From Cellvibrio sp. UBA7661 (lineage in GTDB: Bacteria; Pseudomonadota; Gammaproteobacteria; Pseudomonadales; Cellvibrionaceae), in contig DLHT01000002.1 in assembly GCA_002483365.1 (NCBI GenBank), forward strand, positions 1-59,625: 59,625 nt of DNA. Direction: 5' to 3'. Shown here in pieces: positions 24,063 to 33,639 of the stretch. Each line of letters starts with the position of its first letter. The stretch's first letter is position 1. A program made the translations under genes and the position numbers. The notes beneath the pieces were generated by a model. That model saw only the letters and a list, made by a program, of their open reading frames with translations. It made no database searches and was not told the DNA's origin.

Positions 24063-25625
24063 ATGCACCAAAAAATACTGCGCCTGTCACCGCCCCTCAC
24101 ATTGTTAATCGCGCTAATCAGCGGCGCATCAATAACACTTAGCTTCGCCCCATTTAACATTTGGCCAGTTGCCATTGTTGGCCTGGTTGCACTGGCGCTT
24201 TTACTGAAAGAGCAATCGATAAAAACAATTCTGCTCCGCAGTTTTGTATTTGGTGTGGGATTTTATTCAGCCGGAATCCATTGGATTTATGTAAGCATCC
24301 ATAATTTTGGTGGAGCATCTCCGCTGTTTGCAGGTTTTTTGGTATTGATTTTTGCCTGTTTTATGGCGTTGGTTTTTAGTATTCCTTTTTATGTTTTTGG
24401 TCGCTGGTTTAGCCATTCCCGTTTTTCGCTGATCATCGCCCTACCCGCTTTGTGGCTGCTAGGAGAATGGATGCGAACCTGGCTTTTAACCGGTTTTCCC
24501 TGGTTATATTTGGGTTACGCACATTTGGATAGTTTTCTTGCCGGATGGGCTCCGCTAGCCGGTGTTATGGGGATCAGTTTTATTACGATGTTGACCGCCG
24601 GACTTATTGCTGAATGGATATGGCACTACAAAAACGAATCGGCCAATAAAACATTACTCGTTATTGCAACGGGTTGCGGTGTATTGCTGTGGGGCTGTGG
24701 GGCGATCTTTAAAACCATCACCTGGGCAGTGCCAGATGCAACGCCTATAAAAATTGGTATAGTGCAACCCAATGTTGATCAAAGCACCAAGCTCAGTTTT
24801 GATGAAAACTCGACCATCACTGCACTCAACCAATTGCGTGACCTCAGCAGCGACTTATGGAACAACGACTGGGTTGTATGGCCAGAGGCAGCAATCCCGA
24901 CAACTCTCACTTATCAAGAGGCTCTGCCGTTCCTCGAAGAGATGAATAGCAAAGCAGCGGAACACGATGCAGCACTATTTACCGGCGTTATTTTTGCTGA
25001 CCATAAAGAGCGCAAATACTACAACTCTATTGCGGGTCTTGGGCAAGGCTACGGCTTTTACCACAAACGCCGACTGGTTCCTTTTGGGGAATATGTTCCT
25101 CTGGAAAATCAGCTGCGGGGACTCATCGAATTTTTTAATTTACCCACTTCGTTTATTCATTTGGGACCACAGGATCAACATGGATTAATCGCCAAAGGTG
25201 TGCGCATTACACCTGCAATCTGCTATGAAATTGTTTACCCGGATTTAATTGCGCACGCCGCCAAAGAAACCCAGGTATTACTCAACGTAAATAATCTGGG
25301 CTGGTTTTTGGATTCAATACAGTCAAAGCAATTCATGCAGATGGCGCAAATGCGCGCATTGGAAACGGGCCGCTATCTGGTTTACAGCACCAACAACGGC
25401 CCCAGTGCGATTATTGATAATCACGGCAAGATCATCAGCCAAAGCAAGTCATTTACAGCACAAACATTCACCGGCGAAATCCATGCGGTAAAAGACTGGA
25501 CGCCGTTCATGATTTACGGCAGTGGTCCCCTGGTGATTTTTGCAGCCTTGTTGTTATTAGGCATCAGCATCCCCAGACTGTTACAACAAGAATCCAAACA
25601 AGAGCACAAACAAGAAAACATCTAA
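24063..25625 (+). CDS. lnt: Apolipoprotein N-acyltransferase Lnt
   Basis: The 520-residue inner membrane enzyme adds the third acyl chain to the N-terminal cysteine of lipoproteins. Six or so hydrophobic helices occupy about 1-215, then a nitrilase-type domain to about 485 and a final helix. Catalytic residues are visible: Glu in VWPEAAIPT, Lys in YYHKRRLVPFGEYVP and Cys in ITPAICYEIVYPD. The position behind corC is the conserved one. Two lipoproteins in this window (small acidic and PQQ-repeat) are candidate substrates. Confidence 0.95.
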   Translation: MHQKILRLSPPLTLLIALISGASITLSFAPFNIWPVAIVGLVALALLLKEQSIKTILLRSFVFGVGFYSAGIHWIYVSIHNFGGASPLFAGFLVLIFACFMALVFSIPFYVFGRWFSHSRFSLIIALPALWLLGEWMRTWLLTGFPWLYLGYAHLDSFLAGWAPLAGVMGISFITMLTAGLIAEWIWHYKNESANKTLLVIATGCGVLLWGCGAIFKTITWAVPDATPIKIGIVQPNVDQSTKLSFDENSTITALNQLRDLSSDLWNNDWVVWPEAAIPTTLTYQEALPFLEEMNSKAAEHDAALFTGVIFADHKERKYYNSIAGLGQGYGFYHKRRLVPFGEYVPLENQLRGLIEFFNLPTSFIHLGPQDQHGLIAKGVRITPAICYEIVYPDLIAHAAKETQVLLNVNNLGWFLDSIQSKQFMQMAQMRALETGRYLVYSTNNGPSAIIDNHGKIISQSKSFTAQTFTGEIHAVKDWTPFMIYGSGPLVIFAALLLLGISIPRLLQQESKQEHKQENI

Positions 25626-25628
25626 AGC

Positions 25629-26942
25629 TTATTTATTATTCTTAAATAGCAAGACATCGCCAGTTGCCGTCACTGCAATCAGTTGATTGTTGACCCAAAT
25701 TGGCGATGCGACAAATGCCCCCAATGATTTGACCCACTCTACGCTCGCCTGCAACTGGACATTAGGCGAAAACACTTTTTCTGCGCGTAATTTTCCGCTT
25801 TCATCGTTAATAATATCGTTTATGTCTGCACGCCCTTCCGATGTTTGGTAATACCATAAAGCAGCTCCTGTTTTTTTATCAAAGCCATAAAGTTCACCCA
25901 ACATGTTGCCAACAAAAACATAACGTTCGTCAACCAAGAGCGGTTTAGTGTAAGTCCAAAAACGCGTGTCTGCGCGGTACTGCTCACTGCCGCTGCGCTT
26001 ATCCAATGCCAGCAATAAACCCGTATCCGACGTGGTGACATAAACATGTTCTGTATCCAATGCTGCTTCCGCCAATACCCAACTGGATTGCGCATCGTAA
26101 CGCCATACAGTAGTGCCATCTGTCTGGCGCAATGCATAGACATAACCATCGCGCGCACCAAGGTAAACATACTGTTCATCCAACGCAGGGGATGCACTAA
26201 TGCCTTGCATGACAAATCCCGCATCAACACCTGCCTGAAATTGCCACAGCTCCGCTCCGGTATCAGCATCCAATGCATACACTTTACTTCCCCAGGTGCC
26301 AAAAAAGAGTTTTCCGTTATGAATGGCCGGTGCCGAGTGGATCATATTATCGGCAGTAAATGACCACACTTCTGTGCCGCTCACAGCATCGAGTGCGTAG
26401 AGTTTTTTATCGCTGCTGCCGAAATAAACCTTTCCTTTTTCAACTACAGGGGACGACCATTGAAAATCCCACGGATCAGGTATCGCTCCTGCTTCAGGAA
26501 CCATCCCATAACTGCCCACAACGGCAAAACGCGCCTCTCCCCCCGTGGCAAAACGCCACAAACGTTTACCGGTCAGCTGATCCAGCGCCTGCAAAAAACC
26601 ATCGCGGCTCAAAAAGTAGATAACTCCATTAGCAATTGCTGGTGTAGTTGCAATTGCGCCTTCTGCACGATAAATCCACAAAAGTTTTTGCGATAACAAA
26701 TCAAATGAATAAAGGTTGCCATTTTCTGCTGCGACCAATAGTTGGTTTCCACTCGCGACAGGCGTAGCAACAACAGGAGCACTCAGTGCGTATTTCCAGG
26801 CCAAATCCAAATGGATTGGTTGGCCTTTTTCAATTCTGGCCAGATCACTTTCAAAGCCTGTTGTGCGAGATGTAAACACATTGCAGCCGTGGAGCGATGC
26901 AACCACCACCATAAAAGCCGTAAACACTAAACACTTTTTCAT
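25629..26942 (-). CDS. PQQ-repeat beta-propeller lipoprotein (BamB-like fold)
   Basis: The 437-residue protein has a signal ending in the lipobox LHGC (Cys20) and then repeated tryptophan-docking blades: GNLYSFDLLSQKLLWIYRAEG, GFLQALDQLTGKRLWRFATG, KKLYALDAVSGTEVWSFTAD, KVYALDADTGAELWQFQAG, GYVYALRQTDGTTVWRYDA and others, about seven or eight in all. It is anchored to the envelope and probably acts as a scaffold; the PQQ repeat fold does not mean that it binds PQQ. It is not next to der, where bamB usually lies, so it is likely a paralogue. An operator-like palindrome lies ten bases before its start, and a CadC-like regulator is directly upstream. Confidence 0.85.
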   Translation of the reverse strand: MKKCLVFTAFMVVVASLHGCNVFTSRTTGFESDLARIEKGQPIHLDLAWKYALSAPVVATPVASGNQLLVAAENGNLYSFDLLSQKLLWIYRAEGAIATTPAIANGVIYFLSRDGFLQALDQLTGKRLWRFATGGEARFAVVGSYGMVPEAGAIPDPWDFQWSSPVVEKGKVYFGSSDKKLYALDAVSGTEVWSFTADNMIHSAPAIHNGKLFFGTWGSKVYALDADTGAELWQFQAGVDAGFVMQGISASPALDEQYVYLGARDGYVYALRQTDGTTVWRYDAQSSWVLAEAALDTEHVYVTTSDTGLLLALDKRSGSEQYRADTRFWTYTKPLLVDERYVFVGNMLGELYGFDKKTGAALWYYQTSEGRADINDIINDESGKLRAEKVFSPNVQLQASVEWVKSLGAFVASPIWVNNQLIAVTATGDVLLFKNNK

Positions 26943-26951
26943 ACGCTTGCC

Positions 26952-26973
26952 TCTGATCGATTTATTGATCAGA
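26952..26973. promoter_or_regulatory. Operator-like palindrome before the PQQ-repeat lipoprotein
   Basis: TCTGATC and GATCAGA are 7-base arms separated by 8 bases, and the near arm merges with the ribosome site (AGAGG). It could be a binding site of the CadC-like regulator encoded upstream. Confidence 0.4.
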
Positions 26974-27064
26974 AGCTTAAAAAATGCGGGAGGAAAACAA
27001 CAATGAAGGAGTTTTAAGAAAGCTTAAGGTGTTGAATCACAAAACACATTCAATACCTCCATAC

Positions 27065-28573
27065 TTAGTGAACAGGCTCAGCCTGCTGCAATTGTTTCAT
27101 CCAGATTTGAAAACGTGGATTATTGCGCACCGTGTCGTAAGCAGGATCAACATTGCCCCACAGCAATGGTAATTGTTTTGCAGAAAATGCCTGCTCCAAA
27201 TGCTGCATTGCACGCTCCAGATCACCCGCGGCAATGGCATAACGCGCCCAGGATAATGGCGGGGAATATTGCCCAAGATCAACCTGATCCTGACGCGCCA
27301 ATAGCCATTGATTCACCGCTAATAAACCACCGGATGCAAACACCGATTGCACTTCCTGTATATCCGGCTCGCTATAACCAGAATCGCGCATCAGCCATAA
27401 CCAGTGCTCGAAAGACTCACGCTCACGGCCAAGGCGGGCAAAAACACGTTGCGCAGAAATGTGAAAGTATCGATCGCCCGGCTCTGCGCTATCAATGCGC
27501 TCCAACTCTTTCAGTGCAAGATCATCACGCCCTTGCATCTGATAAACCCAGACGACTGTCGGCACTGAATAATTCAGCGGATTTAATTGTCGGGATTTAT
27601 CAACATACCGCAATGATTTCTCAAATTGCGCTTGAGCCAACAACAATTGTGCATATTGCATGGGAGCCGCATCATTGTCGGGAGCGAGCTGCATAGCTTG
27701 CAGATAATCACGCTCTGCTGCACTGTAATCATGCGCACACCAAAACAGGATATTGCCGCGCATTACCAACGCATCAGGTTGTTGCGCATGCAATGACAGA
27801 GATTTATGCAGTAAACCCAATATTTCCGCACAATGACCAACATCGGTCAGTTTGTCCGGCACCAGATTGATTTTGGCATTCGCCATAGCGGTATAAGCAG
27901 GTGCGAAGTCTGGCACCTGCTGCAATAAAGTACGCAACTCCCCAATCGCCAATTTGAACGACTCCGGCGTCCACGTGGCGATATGTTGTTGAGCTGCCTC
28001 CCAACGCTGCTGGCTTTCACTATCCAGTTGAGCCGAAGACAACACAGGCGCAACCGATTGACCGGGTAGTTGTGCCGTCTTCCAATACAAATAACCCGCC
28101 ACTAAGCTCATGAGAGTCAATATCGAGAGAATAAGCAGCCCTATTTTGCGCTGCACTATAGTGGCGAAAGGTCGTTCGGCTCCCATGGTAACCAACGCGG
28201 CGCGCTGCTCCGGATCATCTGCAGGCGAATAAACGCCGGCATTGGCGATTAACTGATAACCAACACCAGGAATTGTTTTTATATACTCCGGTGTACGGGA
28301 ATTATCGCCCAAGGCTTTACGCAGATGGCTTATTGCAACAGCCAAGCTATCGTCATTCACCACCTTGCCCTGCCAAATGGTTTTGATAATCCGGTCTTTA
28401 CTTAGCACCTCTCCCTGATGGTTAATTAAAAATACCAGCAGTAATACCAACCGGTTTTCCAATTCAACACGGGTGTCACCACGGGACAATACGTTGGTGC
28501 GCGTACACACACGCCAATCATTGATTACATATTGTTGAGTGCCCATCAAAGGCTGATGTACAGATTCCGACAT
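27065..28573 (-). CDS. CadC-like membrane-bound transcriptional regulator with TPR-like C-terminal part
   Basis: A 502-residue protein. The N-terminal OmpR/PhoB-type winged helix (about 12-110: VLSRGDTRVELENRLVLLLV, DDSLAVAISHLRKALGDN, YIKTIPGVGYQLIA) is followed by one membrane helix at about 148-168 (IGLLILSILTLMSLVAGYLYW). The C-terminal 300 residues are helical with tetratricopeptide-like pairs (YTAMANAKINL, AERDYLQAMQLAPDNDAAPM, ALKELERIDSAEPGD). These proteins sense periplasmic conditions and bind DNA while in the membrane. Its neighbour on the same strand is the PQQ lipoprotein, a plausible target. Confidence 0.87.
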   Translation of the reverse strand: MSESVHQPLMGTQQYVINDWRVCTRTNVLSRGDTRVELENRLVLLLVFLINHQGEVLSKDRIIKTIWQGKVVNDDSLAVAISHLRKALGDNSRTPEYIKTIPGVGYQLIANAGVYSPADDPEQRAALVTMGAERPFATIVQRKIGLLILSILTLMSLVAGYLYWKTAQLPGQSVAPVLSSAQLDSESQQRWEAAQQHIATWTPESFKLAIGELRTLLQQVPDFAPAYTAMANAKINLVPDKLTDVGHCAEILGLLHKSLSLHAQQPDALVMRGNILFWCAHDYSAAERDYLQAMQLAPDNDAAPMQYAQLLLAQAQFEKSLRYVDKSRQLNPLNYSVPTVVWVYQMQGRDDLALKELERIDSAEPGDRYFHISAQRVFARLGRERESFEHWLWLMRDSGYSEPDIQEVQSVFASGGLLAVNQWLLARQDQVDLGQYSPPLSWARYAIAAGDLERAMQHLEQAFSAKQLPLLWGNVDPAYDTVRNNPRFQIWMKQLQQAEPVH

Positions 28574-28682
28574 GACCTACCCACAAAAAAGATTCACTAC
28601 AAAAAACCTGGGCGACCTTAATGGCTACCGCCGCGCTTGTCCAGTGTCTGCCCGCCTAACCACAGCCTCATTGGGGCGGTTC

Positions 28683-28704
28683 ATTATTAATCTTTATTAA
28701 TAAT
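28683..28704. promoter_or_regulatory. AT-rich palindrome upstream of the CadC-like regulator
   Basis: ATTATTAA and TTAATAAT flank TCTTTA, about 110 bases before the regulator start. It is a possible binding or promoter element; AT-rich palindromes can also arise by chance. Confidence 0.3.
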
Positions 28705-28785
28705 TATTTAAAAGCCTTAATTCACTGATTTTTATAGGATTATCAGTAGAAACTCACACCGAAAAAGCTGTGCAGGCCCCAGTCT

Positions 28786-28887
28786 ATGACATCCAATGAT
28801 TTGCTGTTTTATAGCGTGCATATTGTGTTGCTAGTGCTAACATTAATTAGCTGTGATGGCAGCCCTCCTGCCGATAAAGAACCTTAA
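28786..28887 (+). CDS. Possible 33-residue lipoprotein-like peptide
   Basis: The frame reads MTSNDLLFYSVHIVLLVLTL then ISCDGSPPADKEP. It has a hydrophobic run ending in LISC, like a lipobox, and a short polar tail. Against it, the N-terminus has no positive charge and the ribosome site is weak. It may be a shadow of a transcribed leader. Confidence 0.25.
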   Translation: MTSNDLLFYSVHIVLLVLTLISCDGSPPADKEP

Positions 28888-28961
28888 GCGGATGGCTGCT
28901 TTTTCACATCTCTTGCCAATACTTCACTGATGTAAGTCAATCACTAGCGAGGCAATAACAA

Positions 28962-29192
28962 ATGCATACACAAAAAAAACTGGGCATGGGTTTTATTCTA
29001 TTTGGCTTCTTATTAATCGTTGCCATGTATTTTGTCGCTGATGGCGGCGCGTTTGTATTCACCGCCTTGCTTGGGCTGATGGCCGTTTTCTTTGGTGCTT
29101 TTCAACTCATGATCATCAATAACGGGCTACCGGCTAAATCAGCGCAGGGAAAAACTGCCCACAAAGCCAAATCCAGAAAAGCTCACTCATGA
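28962..29192 (+). CDS. Small two-helix membrane protein, unknown
   Basis: The 76-residue protein has two membrane helices (MGFILFGFLLIVAMYFVAD and FVFTALLGLMAVFFGAFQLM) and a strongly basic tail (KTAHKAKSRKAHS) that should stay in the cytoplasm. It resembles many small inner membrane proteins, but no family is certain. AGCGAGGC lies upstream of the start. Confidence 0.65.
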   Translation: MHTQKKLGMGFILFGFLLIVAMYFVADGGAFVFTALLGLMAVFFGAFQLMIINNGLPAKSAQGKTAHKAKSRKAHS

Positions 29193-29416
29193 GTTGGTTG
29201 CCGCGGTGAGTCACTGCGGCAGTTAATCGCACCATGCATACCTATAACGCCTCAGCAATACACGCCAGTGGCGGATTTTTTCGGTGGCGATGCAAAAACT
29301 AATAAATCCAATAAACAATCACTTCGTACTATTTACAACAAATATTGAAGCTAATGATCGAACTCGTTGTAGCGATATAAATTCAGAAGTCACGATATAA
29401 ACTCAGGAGTAACTAT

Positions 29417-29956
29417 ATGAATATACTGGCCATTTGTGGAAGTCTACGTAAAAAATCCACCAACATGGGATTGCTGCGTTACGCACAAGCCAATGCTCCG
29501 ACAGGCAGTACCATCACCATCGCTGACCTTTCTGCCATACCTTTTTACAATGCAGATCTCACTGAAAAACCGGTAGCGGTTGTGCAATTATTGCAACAAA
29601 TACAGACCGCAGACGCCCTGATTTTAGGCTGCCCCGAATACAACTATTCGATTGCTCCTGCCTTAAAGAATGTATTGGACTGGGCATCACGCGAACCAGA
29701 AAATGCGCTCCTGAGTGGAAAGCCAGTCGCACTCATGGGCGCTGGAGGTGGCATGGGTACATCGCGCGCGCAATACCATCTACGTCAGGTCTGCGTATGC
29801 TTGAATTTACACCCCCTTAACAAACCGGAAGTGTTTGCCAATGCATTCACTAACGCGTTTGATGCCGACGGCAATCTGGTGGATGAAAAAACGCAAGGAA
29901 ATATCAAAACGCAGCTGGCCGCCCTGATTGAATGGGCAAGCCAATTAAAAAAATAA
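29417..29956 (+). CDS. NAD(P)H-dependent FMN reductase
   Basis: A 179-residue flavodoxin-fold protein. The N-terminal phosphate loop is ICGSLRKKSTNMGLLRYA, and the flavin-ring motif is GCPEYNYSIAPALKNVLDWASR. MGAGGGMGTSRAQYHLRQV is the family's second loop. The enzyme should reduce FMN, quinones or chromate with NAD(P)H. AGGAG lies eight bases before ATG 29417. The gene seems to be transcribed alone. Confidence 0.9.
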   Translation: MNILAICGSLRKKSTNMGLLRYAQANAPTGSTITIADLSAIPFYNADLTEKPVAVVQLLQQIQTADALILGCPEYNYSIAPALKNVLDWASREPENALLSGKPVALMGAGGGMGTSRAQYHLRQVCVCLNLHPLNKPEVFANAFTNAFDADGNLVDEKTQGNIKTQLAALIEWASQLKK

Positions 29957-30229
29957 TTCTCCATTGATCTATTTTGTTGTCAATGCAATAACCCAGGACT
30001 AAAGAACATGGGGCCAATAACTAGCCCCATGCACATAAACGCCATCACCACAATTACAGCTTATTACGCCAAACCATTGCATCACTGATAAGATAAAAAC
30101 ACGATAAACCCGTTATTTAATAAGCTTTTTTCTGGCGTTATGTGTTTGATGTTCTATCCTCTAGAAGTACCCTCATAGGCTTAAGATTGCACTCGTGCCA
30201 AGTAAGGCTTATAGCATCTGGATAGAATA

Positions 30230-31552
30230 ATGACCGATAGCCAGCAAAATAATTATTGCTTAAACCTTATTGAAGTTAATAAAAAGCAACCTGTCATTAC
30301 CACGCAAGATATTTTTAACCAGCAAGGGGTTTTACTTCTTTCTGAAGGTGCCACGCTGGACGAAAAGCGCTCGCAAATCCTGCTCCAACATAAGCTGATA
30401 AAACCTCTAGAACAGTGCGTAGGTATTGCCAATAGTCTTGATGCTCATCAGCTATTTGAATACCTGAATAAATTCGCCAAAAACTTACCGGGTTTGTACG
30501 CTGTCACCAACAACGAGAGCTATCAAAAAACCTTGCGGCTAGTATGTCTGTTTTACGAAAAATATCCCCTACTTAAACAAAACCTCACAGTGATGGCACT
30601 GCGTGCAAAGCACATTTATTTTCAAGGAATATTTAGCGCATTGGCCGGAGTTGCTATTGCGAAGAAGCTGAACCTCAGTCTGCCAGACATACAAGCCACG
30701 TTCATTGCTGGCTTATTTCACGATGTGGGGTTCCTTTATCTAGCTCCGGAATTACGCGAAAAAAGCCATGGGTTTAGCGCCCACGAATGGAAAGCATTGC
30801 AGGCACATCCACTTATTACACAACGCTTCATGACGATGGTGCCCGGACTTCCCAAGGAAATTAGCCTGGCTATTATTGATCATCATGAGCGGATTGATGG
30901 AACAGGCTATCCACGCCAATTGTTTGGAGACAAAATTTCGATTGTCAGTCAAATTATTGCCGCAACCGACAATATTATTTTTAATCACAGCCGCTATCAG
31001 GATTACGGTGTACATGCGCACAGCATGTTGCTCGCCGCACTCAAACTCAGCGATAACATTTATTTTGAATCTGTTTACGATGCCGCCACGGTTTTATTTA
31101 AAGAAGCGCCTGCACCAACTGAAAATCTATTAGAACTACCATCTGTAGAGGAACTACTTAACCGGCAACAAAAATTACGCCAGCAATTCACACATGCACG
31201 CAGCCTTTCGCAACAATTATTTTCACTCCCGCAAACACCAATCATCCGATCAATTAGCGCTGTTATGGGCAGACTTGCTATTTCTGTAGTGCGCAGTGGC
31301 ATACTGCAACCAGAACAGGAAGAATGGCTATCAAATTTGCGCAACCGCAGTCCGCAAGAGCAAGATAATAACGAAGGCTGGTCGCTCATTGAAATCAGCG
31401 TAATGCAAGATCAAATTCACGACCAACTGGTTCATCTTAAAAACTTGATGGAACGTGCCGTTGAAAATATTTCCCATGAGCAAACGGCATTTAGCCAATG
31501 CACCGCCCTGCTCCATCAGATTGACTTGCAAGATACTGCGCTCGTCCAGTGA
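30230..31552 (+). CDS. HD-GYP domain protein, probable cyclic-di-GMP phosphodiesterase
   Basis: The 440-residue protein has no membrane segment. About residues 160-265 form the HD-GYP domain: GLFHDVGFLYL with the HD pair, the HPLI histidine, and DHHERIDGTGYPRQLFGDKIS with the full HHExxDGxGYP motif. The N-terminal 140 residues have a DUF3391-like opening (ITTQDIFNQQGVLLLSEGATLD). The C-terminal 150 residues are helical and unassigned. The metal ligands appear intact, so activity is likely. It is preceded by a 273-base gap without a clear gene or palindrome. Confidence 0.87.
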   Translation: MTDSQQNNYCLNLIEVNKKQPVITTQDIFNQQGVLLLSEGATLDEKRSQILLQHKLIKPLEQCVGIANSLDAHQLFEYLNKFAKNLPGLYAVTNNESYQKTLRLVCLFYEKYPLLKQNLTVMALRAKHIYFQGIFSALAGVAIAKKLNLSLPDIQATFIAGLFHDVGFLYLAPELREKSHGFSAHEWKALQAHPLITQRFMTMVPGLPKEISLAIIDHHERIDGTGYPRQLFGDKISIVSQIIAATDNIIFNHSRYQDYGVHAHSMLLAALKLSDNIYFESVYDAATVLFKEAPAPTENLLELPSVEELLNRQQKLRQQFTHARSLSQQLFSLPQTPIIRSISAVMGRLAISVVRSGILQPEQEEWLSNLRNRSPQEQDNNEGWSLIEISVMQDQIHDQLVHLKNLMERAVENISHEQTAFSQCTALLHQIDLQDTALVQ

Positions 31553-31600
31553 TAAATCCTTTATAATCCCTTTTGCATAAATTGAAATAAGGGGATTACC

Positions 31601-31888
31601 TTGAACTACGATGCCAACGCCAATAACTCCGAACAAGAGCACACCGCTTTCATTGAATGGCTAACCAACACCACAGTGACTGATCTACAGGACGCGCGTG
31701 GCGATGAAAATGCAATTCATGCCGCTGTGCGGCAATACGTCAAGCGCGCACTGGATGCCAACCTGCCGTTTGAGGAAATCGAAGAAGTTCTTGGTATTAA
31801 CGAACCTTGCATTATGGATCTGGCAACGCTTTCAGAAGAGGATGAAGAGGCTGTGGTCGATGCCTTTGAAGACCTGTGCAACAGCTAA
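31601..31888 (+). CDS. Small acidic protein, unknown
   Basis: The 95-residue protein starts at TTG 31601 with AAGGGG seven bases before. It is strongly acidic, with EEIEEVLGIN and LSEEDEEAVVDAFEDLCN near the end, and is mostly helical. No domain is recognised. It sits between the HD-GYP gene and the shikimate kinase homologue, all on the plus strand, and may be co-transcribed. The use of TTG should be confirmed. Confidence 0.55.
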   Translation: MNYDANANNSEQEHTAFIEWLTNTTVTDLQDARGDENAIHAAVRQYVKRALDANLPFEEIEEVLGINEPCIMDLATLSEEDEEAVVDAFEDLCNS

Positions 31889-32002
31889 TCCCCGCAGGGC
31901 CGGTAATCGGCTATAGTTAACAAATTCCTATAGCCATCCCTCACGCAACCCAATGATGTTTGCCTTGTACCGCCGCCATTTATTTATTGCAGGAGCAAGC
32001 TT

Positions 32003-32533
32003 ATGAATCCTTATCATCAAAGTGTAATTTTAATTGGCATGCCCGGAGCAGGAAAAAGCACACTGGGTTTGTTGTTGGCCAAGAGCCTGGCTAAAGATTT
32101 TGTCGATACTGATCTACTGATCCAACTGGAACATCGTAAAACCCTGCAGGATATACTCAACGAGCAAGGCCATCTCGCGCTGCGCGAAGCAGAAGAGAAA
32201 GTGCTACTCACCGCTCAATATCCCAACCATATTATTGCGACAGGTGGCAGCGCTGTTTATAGCAGCGCCGCAATGCAACACTTAAAACACTTCGGGCCAA
32301 TTATTTTTTTAGATACGCCACTGAATATACTGGAAGACCGTATCCATAATATGGATACCCGCGGTATAGCTCGCCCAGCAAACCAATCATTTGCAGACGT
32401 GTATGCCGAACGTCGCCCACTCTACTTAAAGTACGCAGACATAGTGATTGATTGCCACAATAAAAGTCTTGAGCAATTGATCGATGAAGTAATTTACGAA
32501 GAAGCCGAAGCCTTTATTCAATACGAAGCCTAA
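32003..32533 (+). CDS. Shikimate kinase homologue
   Basis: The 176-residue protein has Walker A GMPGAGKSTLG, the shikimate-site DTDLLIQ, ATGGSAVYS and the lid-like RGIARPANQSFADVYAERRPLYL. Shikimate kinase phosphorylates shikimate in aromatic amino acid synthesis. The conserved RxxGR signature of the AroK lid and the GGG motif are altered (GGSA). The primary copy is normally beside aroB, so this may be a second copy or a related kinase with a different substrate. It lies seven bases before yceH and probably shares its transcript. Confidence 0.75.
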   Translation: MNPYHQSVILIGMPGAGKSTLGLLLAKSLAKDFVDTDLLIQLEHRKTLQDILNEQGHLALREAEEKVLLTAQYPNHIIATGGSAVYSSAAMQHLKHFGPIIFLDTPLNILEDRIHNMDTRGIARPANQSFADVYAERRPLYLKYADIVIDCHNKSLEQLIDEVIYEEAEAFIQYEA

Positions 32534-32539
32534 GACATT

Positions 32540-33226
32540 ATGGAACCTACCAGTACAACCGCTGCAAGTGAAGATACCCTACTCAATGCCATAGAGGCGC
32601 GCGTATTAGGCTCGCTAATGGAAAAACAACTGACAACACCGGATCAATACCCTTTAACACTCAATAGCCTGGTGCTGGCTTGCAACCAAAAAACCAGCCG
32701 CGAACCGGTCAGCAACTACGACAATGGCACCGTTCAACGCTGTGTAAGTGAATTACAAGATCGTCAATTCATTACGGTAGATTATGGAACCCGCGCCGCA
32801 CGCTATGACCAGCGCCTGACACGCGTACTCAGTGTCGATAAAGCAACTCAAGCGATACTCACCGTTTTACTCTTACGTGGTGCACAAACGGCATCTGAAA
32901 TTTTAACACGCACGCAACGCATGTTTGAGTTTGATTCGCCACGGGCATTAGAAGAAAAATTGCAGCAGCTTTGTGCCAAAACGAAACCACTAGTTATTCA
33001 CATCCCACGGCAAGCTGGTCAACGCGAAGACCGCTACACCCACTTGCTCTGCGGGCAACCGGACTTAAGTGCAATTGCAGCGCAAGCGGCCAGCAAATCT
33101 ACCAGCAGTGACTCACGCGTAGAATTGGAAGAAAAAATTCATACTCTGGAACAGCGTATTGAAGTACTTGAAAAACAAGTCGCCGAGCTGCTCGAATTAA
33201 ATGGCAGTAGCGATACTGCAATCTAA
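32540..33226 (+). CDS. yceH: YceH family (DUF480) protein
   Basis: The 228-residue protein begins the DUF480 core near residue 14 with EARVLGSLMEKQLTTPDQYP and LNSLVLACNQKTSREPV, a winged-helix fold, and continues with LLLRGAQTASEILTRTQRMFEF, the second winged helix. The C-terminus is a coiled coil (ELEEKIHTLEQRIEVLEKQVAEL). DUF480 proteins are conserved but functionally unassigned. It starts seven bases after the kinase homologue. Confidence 0.9.
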   Translation: MEPTSTTAASEDTLLNAIEARVLGSLMEKQLTTPDQYPLTLNSLVLACNQKTSREPVSNYDNGTVQRCVSELQDRQFITVDYGTRAARYDQRLTRVLSVDKATQAILTVLLLRGAQTASEILTRTQRMFEFDSPRALEEKLQQLCAKTKPLVIHIPRQAGQREDRYTHLLCGQPDLSAIAAQAASKSTSSDSRVELEEKIHTLEQRIEVLEKQVAELLELNGSSDTAI

Positions 33227-33234
33227 ACGCAATC

Positions 33235-33639
33235 ATGACTACACCGATCATCCTGGTATACGACAAAGAATGCCCTGCCTGCGATAACTATTGCCAGGTG
33301 GTGCGTATTCGTGAAGATGTTGGCGAATTAATACTGTTGGATGCACGCGAGCCCAGTGCGGTGATGGATGAAATTACCGCATTAGGCTGGGACATTGACC
33401 AAGGCATGGTTTTGAAAATGGGCAGCCAACTTTATTATGGTTCTGATGCAATTCATGCGTTGGCGTTGATCAGTAGCCGCTCCGGTTTTTTTAACCGGAT
33501 GAATTATTGGTTATTCAAATCAAAATTTTTGTCGCATATTTTTTATCCGGTTTTACGCCTCCTGCGTAACCTGCTACTGAAATTGTTGGGCAAAAGCAAA
33601 ATCAATAATTTACATCTCAGCAACAATAGCCATTTCTAA
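33235..33639 (+). CDS. DCC (DUF393) family thiol protein
   Basis: The 134-residue protein opens with IILVYDKECPACDNYCQVVR, the D-x-x-C-x-x-C motif of DUF393, a thioredoxin-like family. IDQGMVLKMGSQLYYGSDAIHAL is its second conserved block. The C-terminal 40 residues hold a hydrophobic helix (FYPVLRLLRNLLLKLLG) that may associate with the membrane. The activity is not known. It follows yceH by eight bases. Confidence 0.85.
   Translation: MTTPIILVYDKECPACDNYCQVVRIREDVGELILLDAREPSAVMDEITALGWDIDQGMVLKMGSQLYYGSDAIHALALISSRSGFFNRMNYWLFKSKFLSHIFYPVLRLLRNLLLKLLGKSKINNLHLSNNSHF

Larger units (their letters stand above)
28574..28961. other. 388-base gap upstream of the CadC-like gene
   Basis: The gap holds an 8-base palindrome at 28683-28704, and a small possible lipoprotein frame at 28786-28887 with a loose stem-loop (GCAGCC and GGCTGC) and T-run around its end at 28859-28905. 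I see nothing else. Confidence 0.5.
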
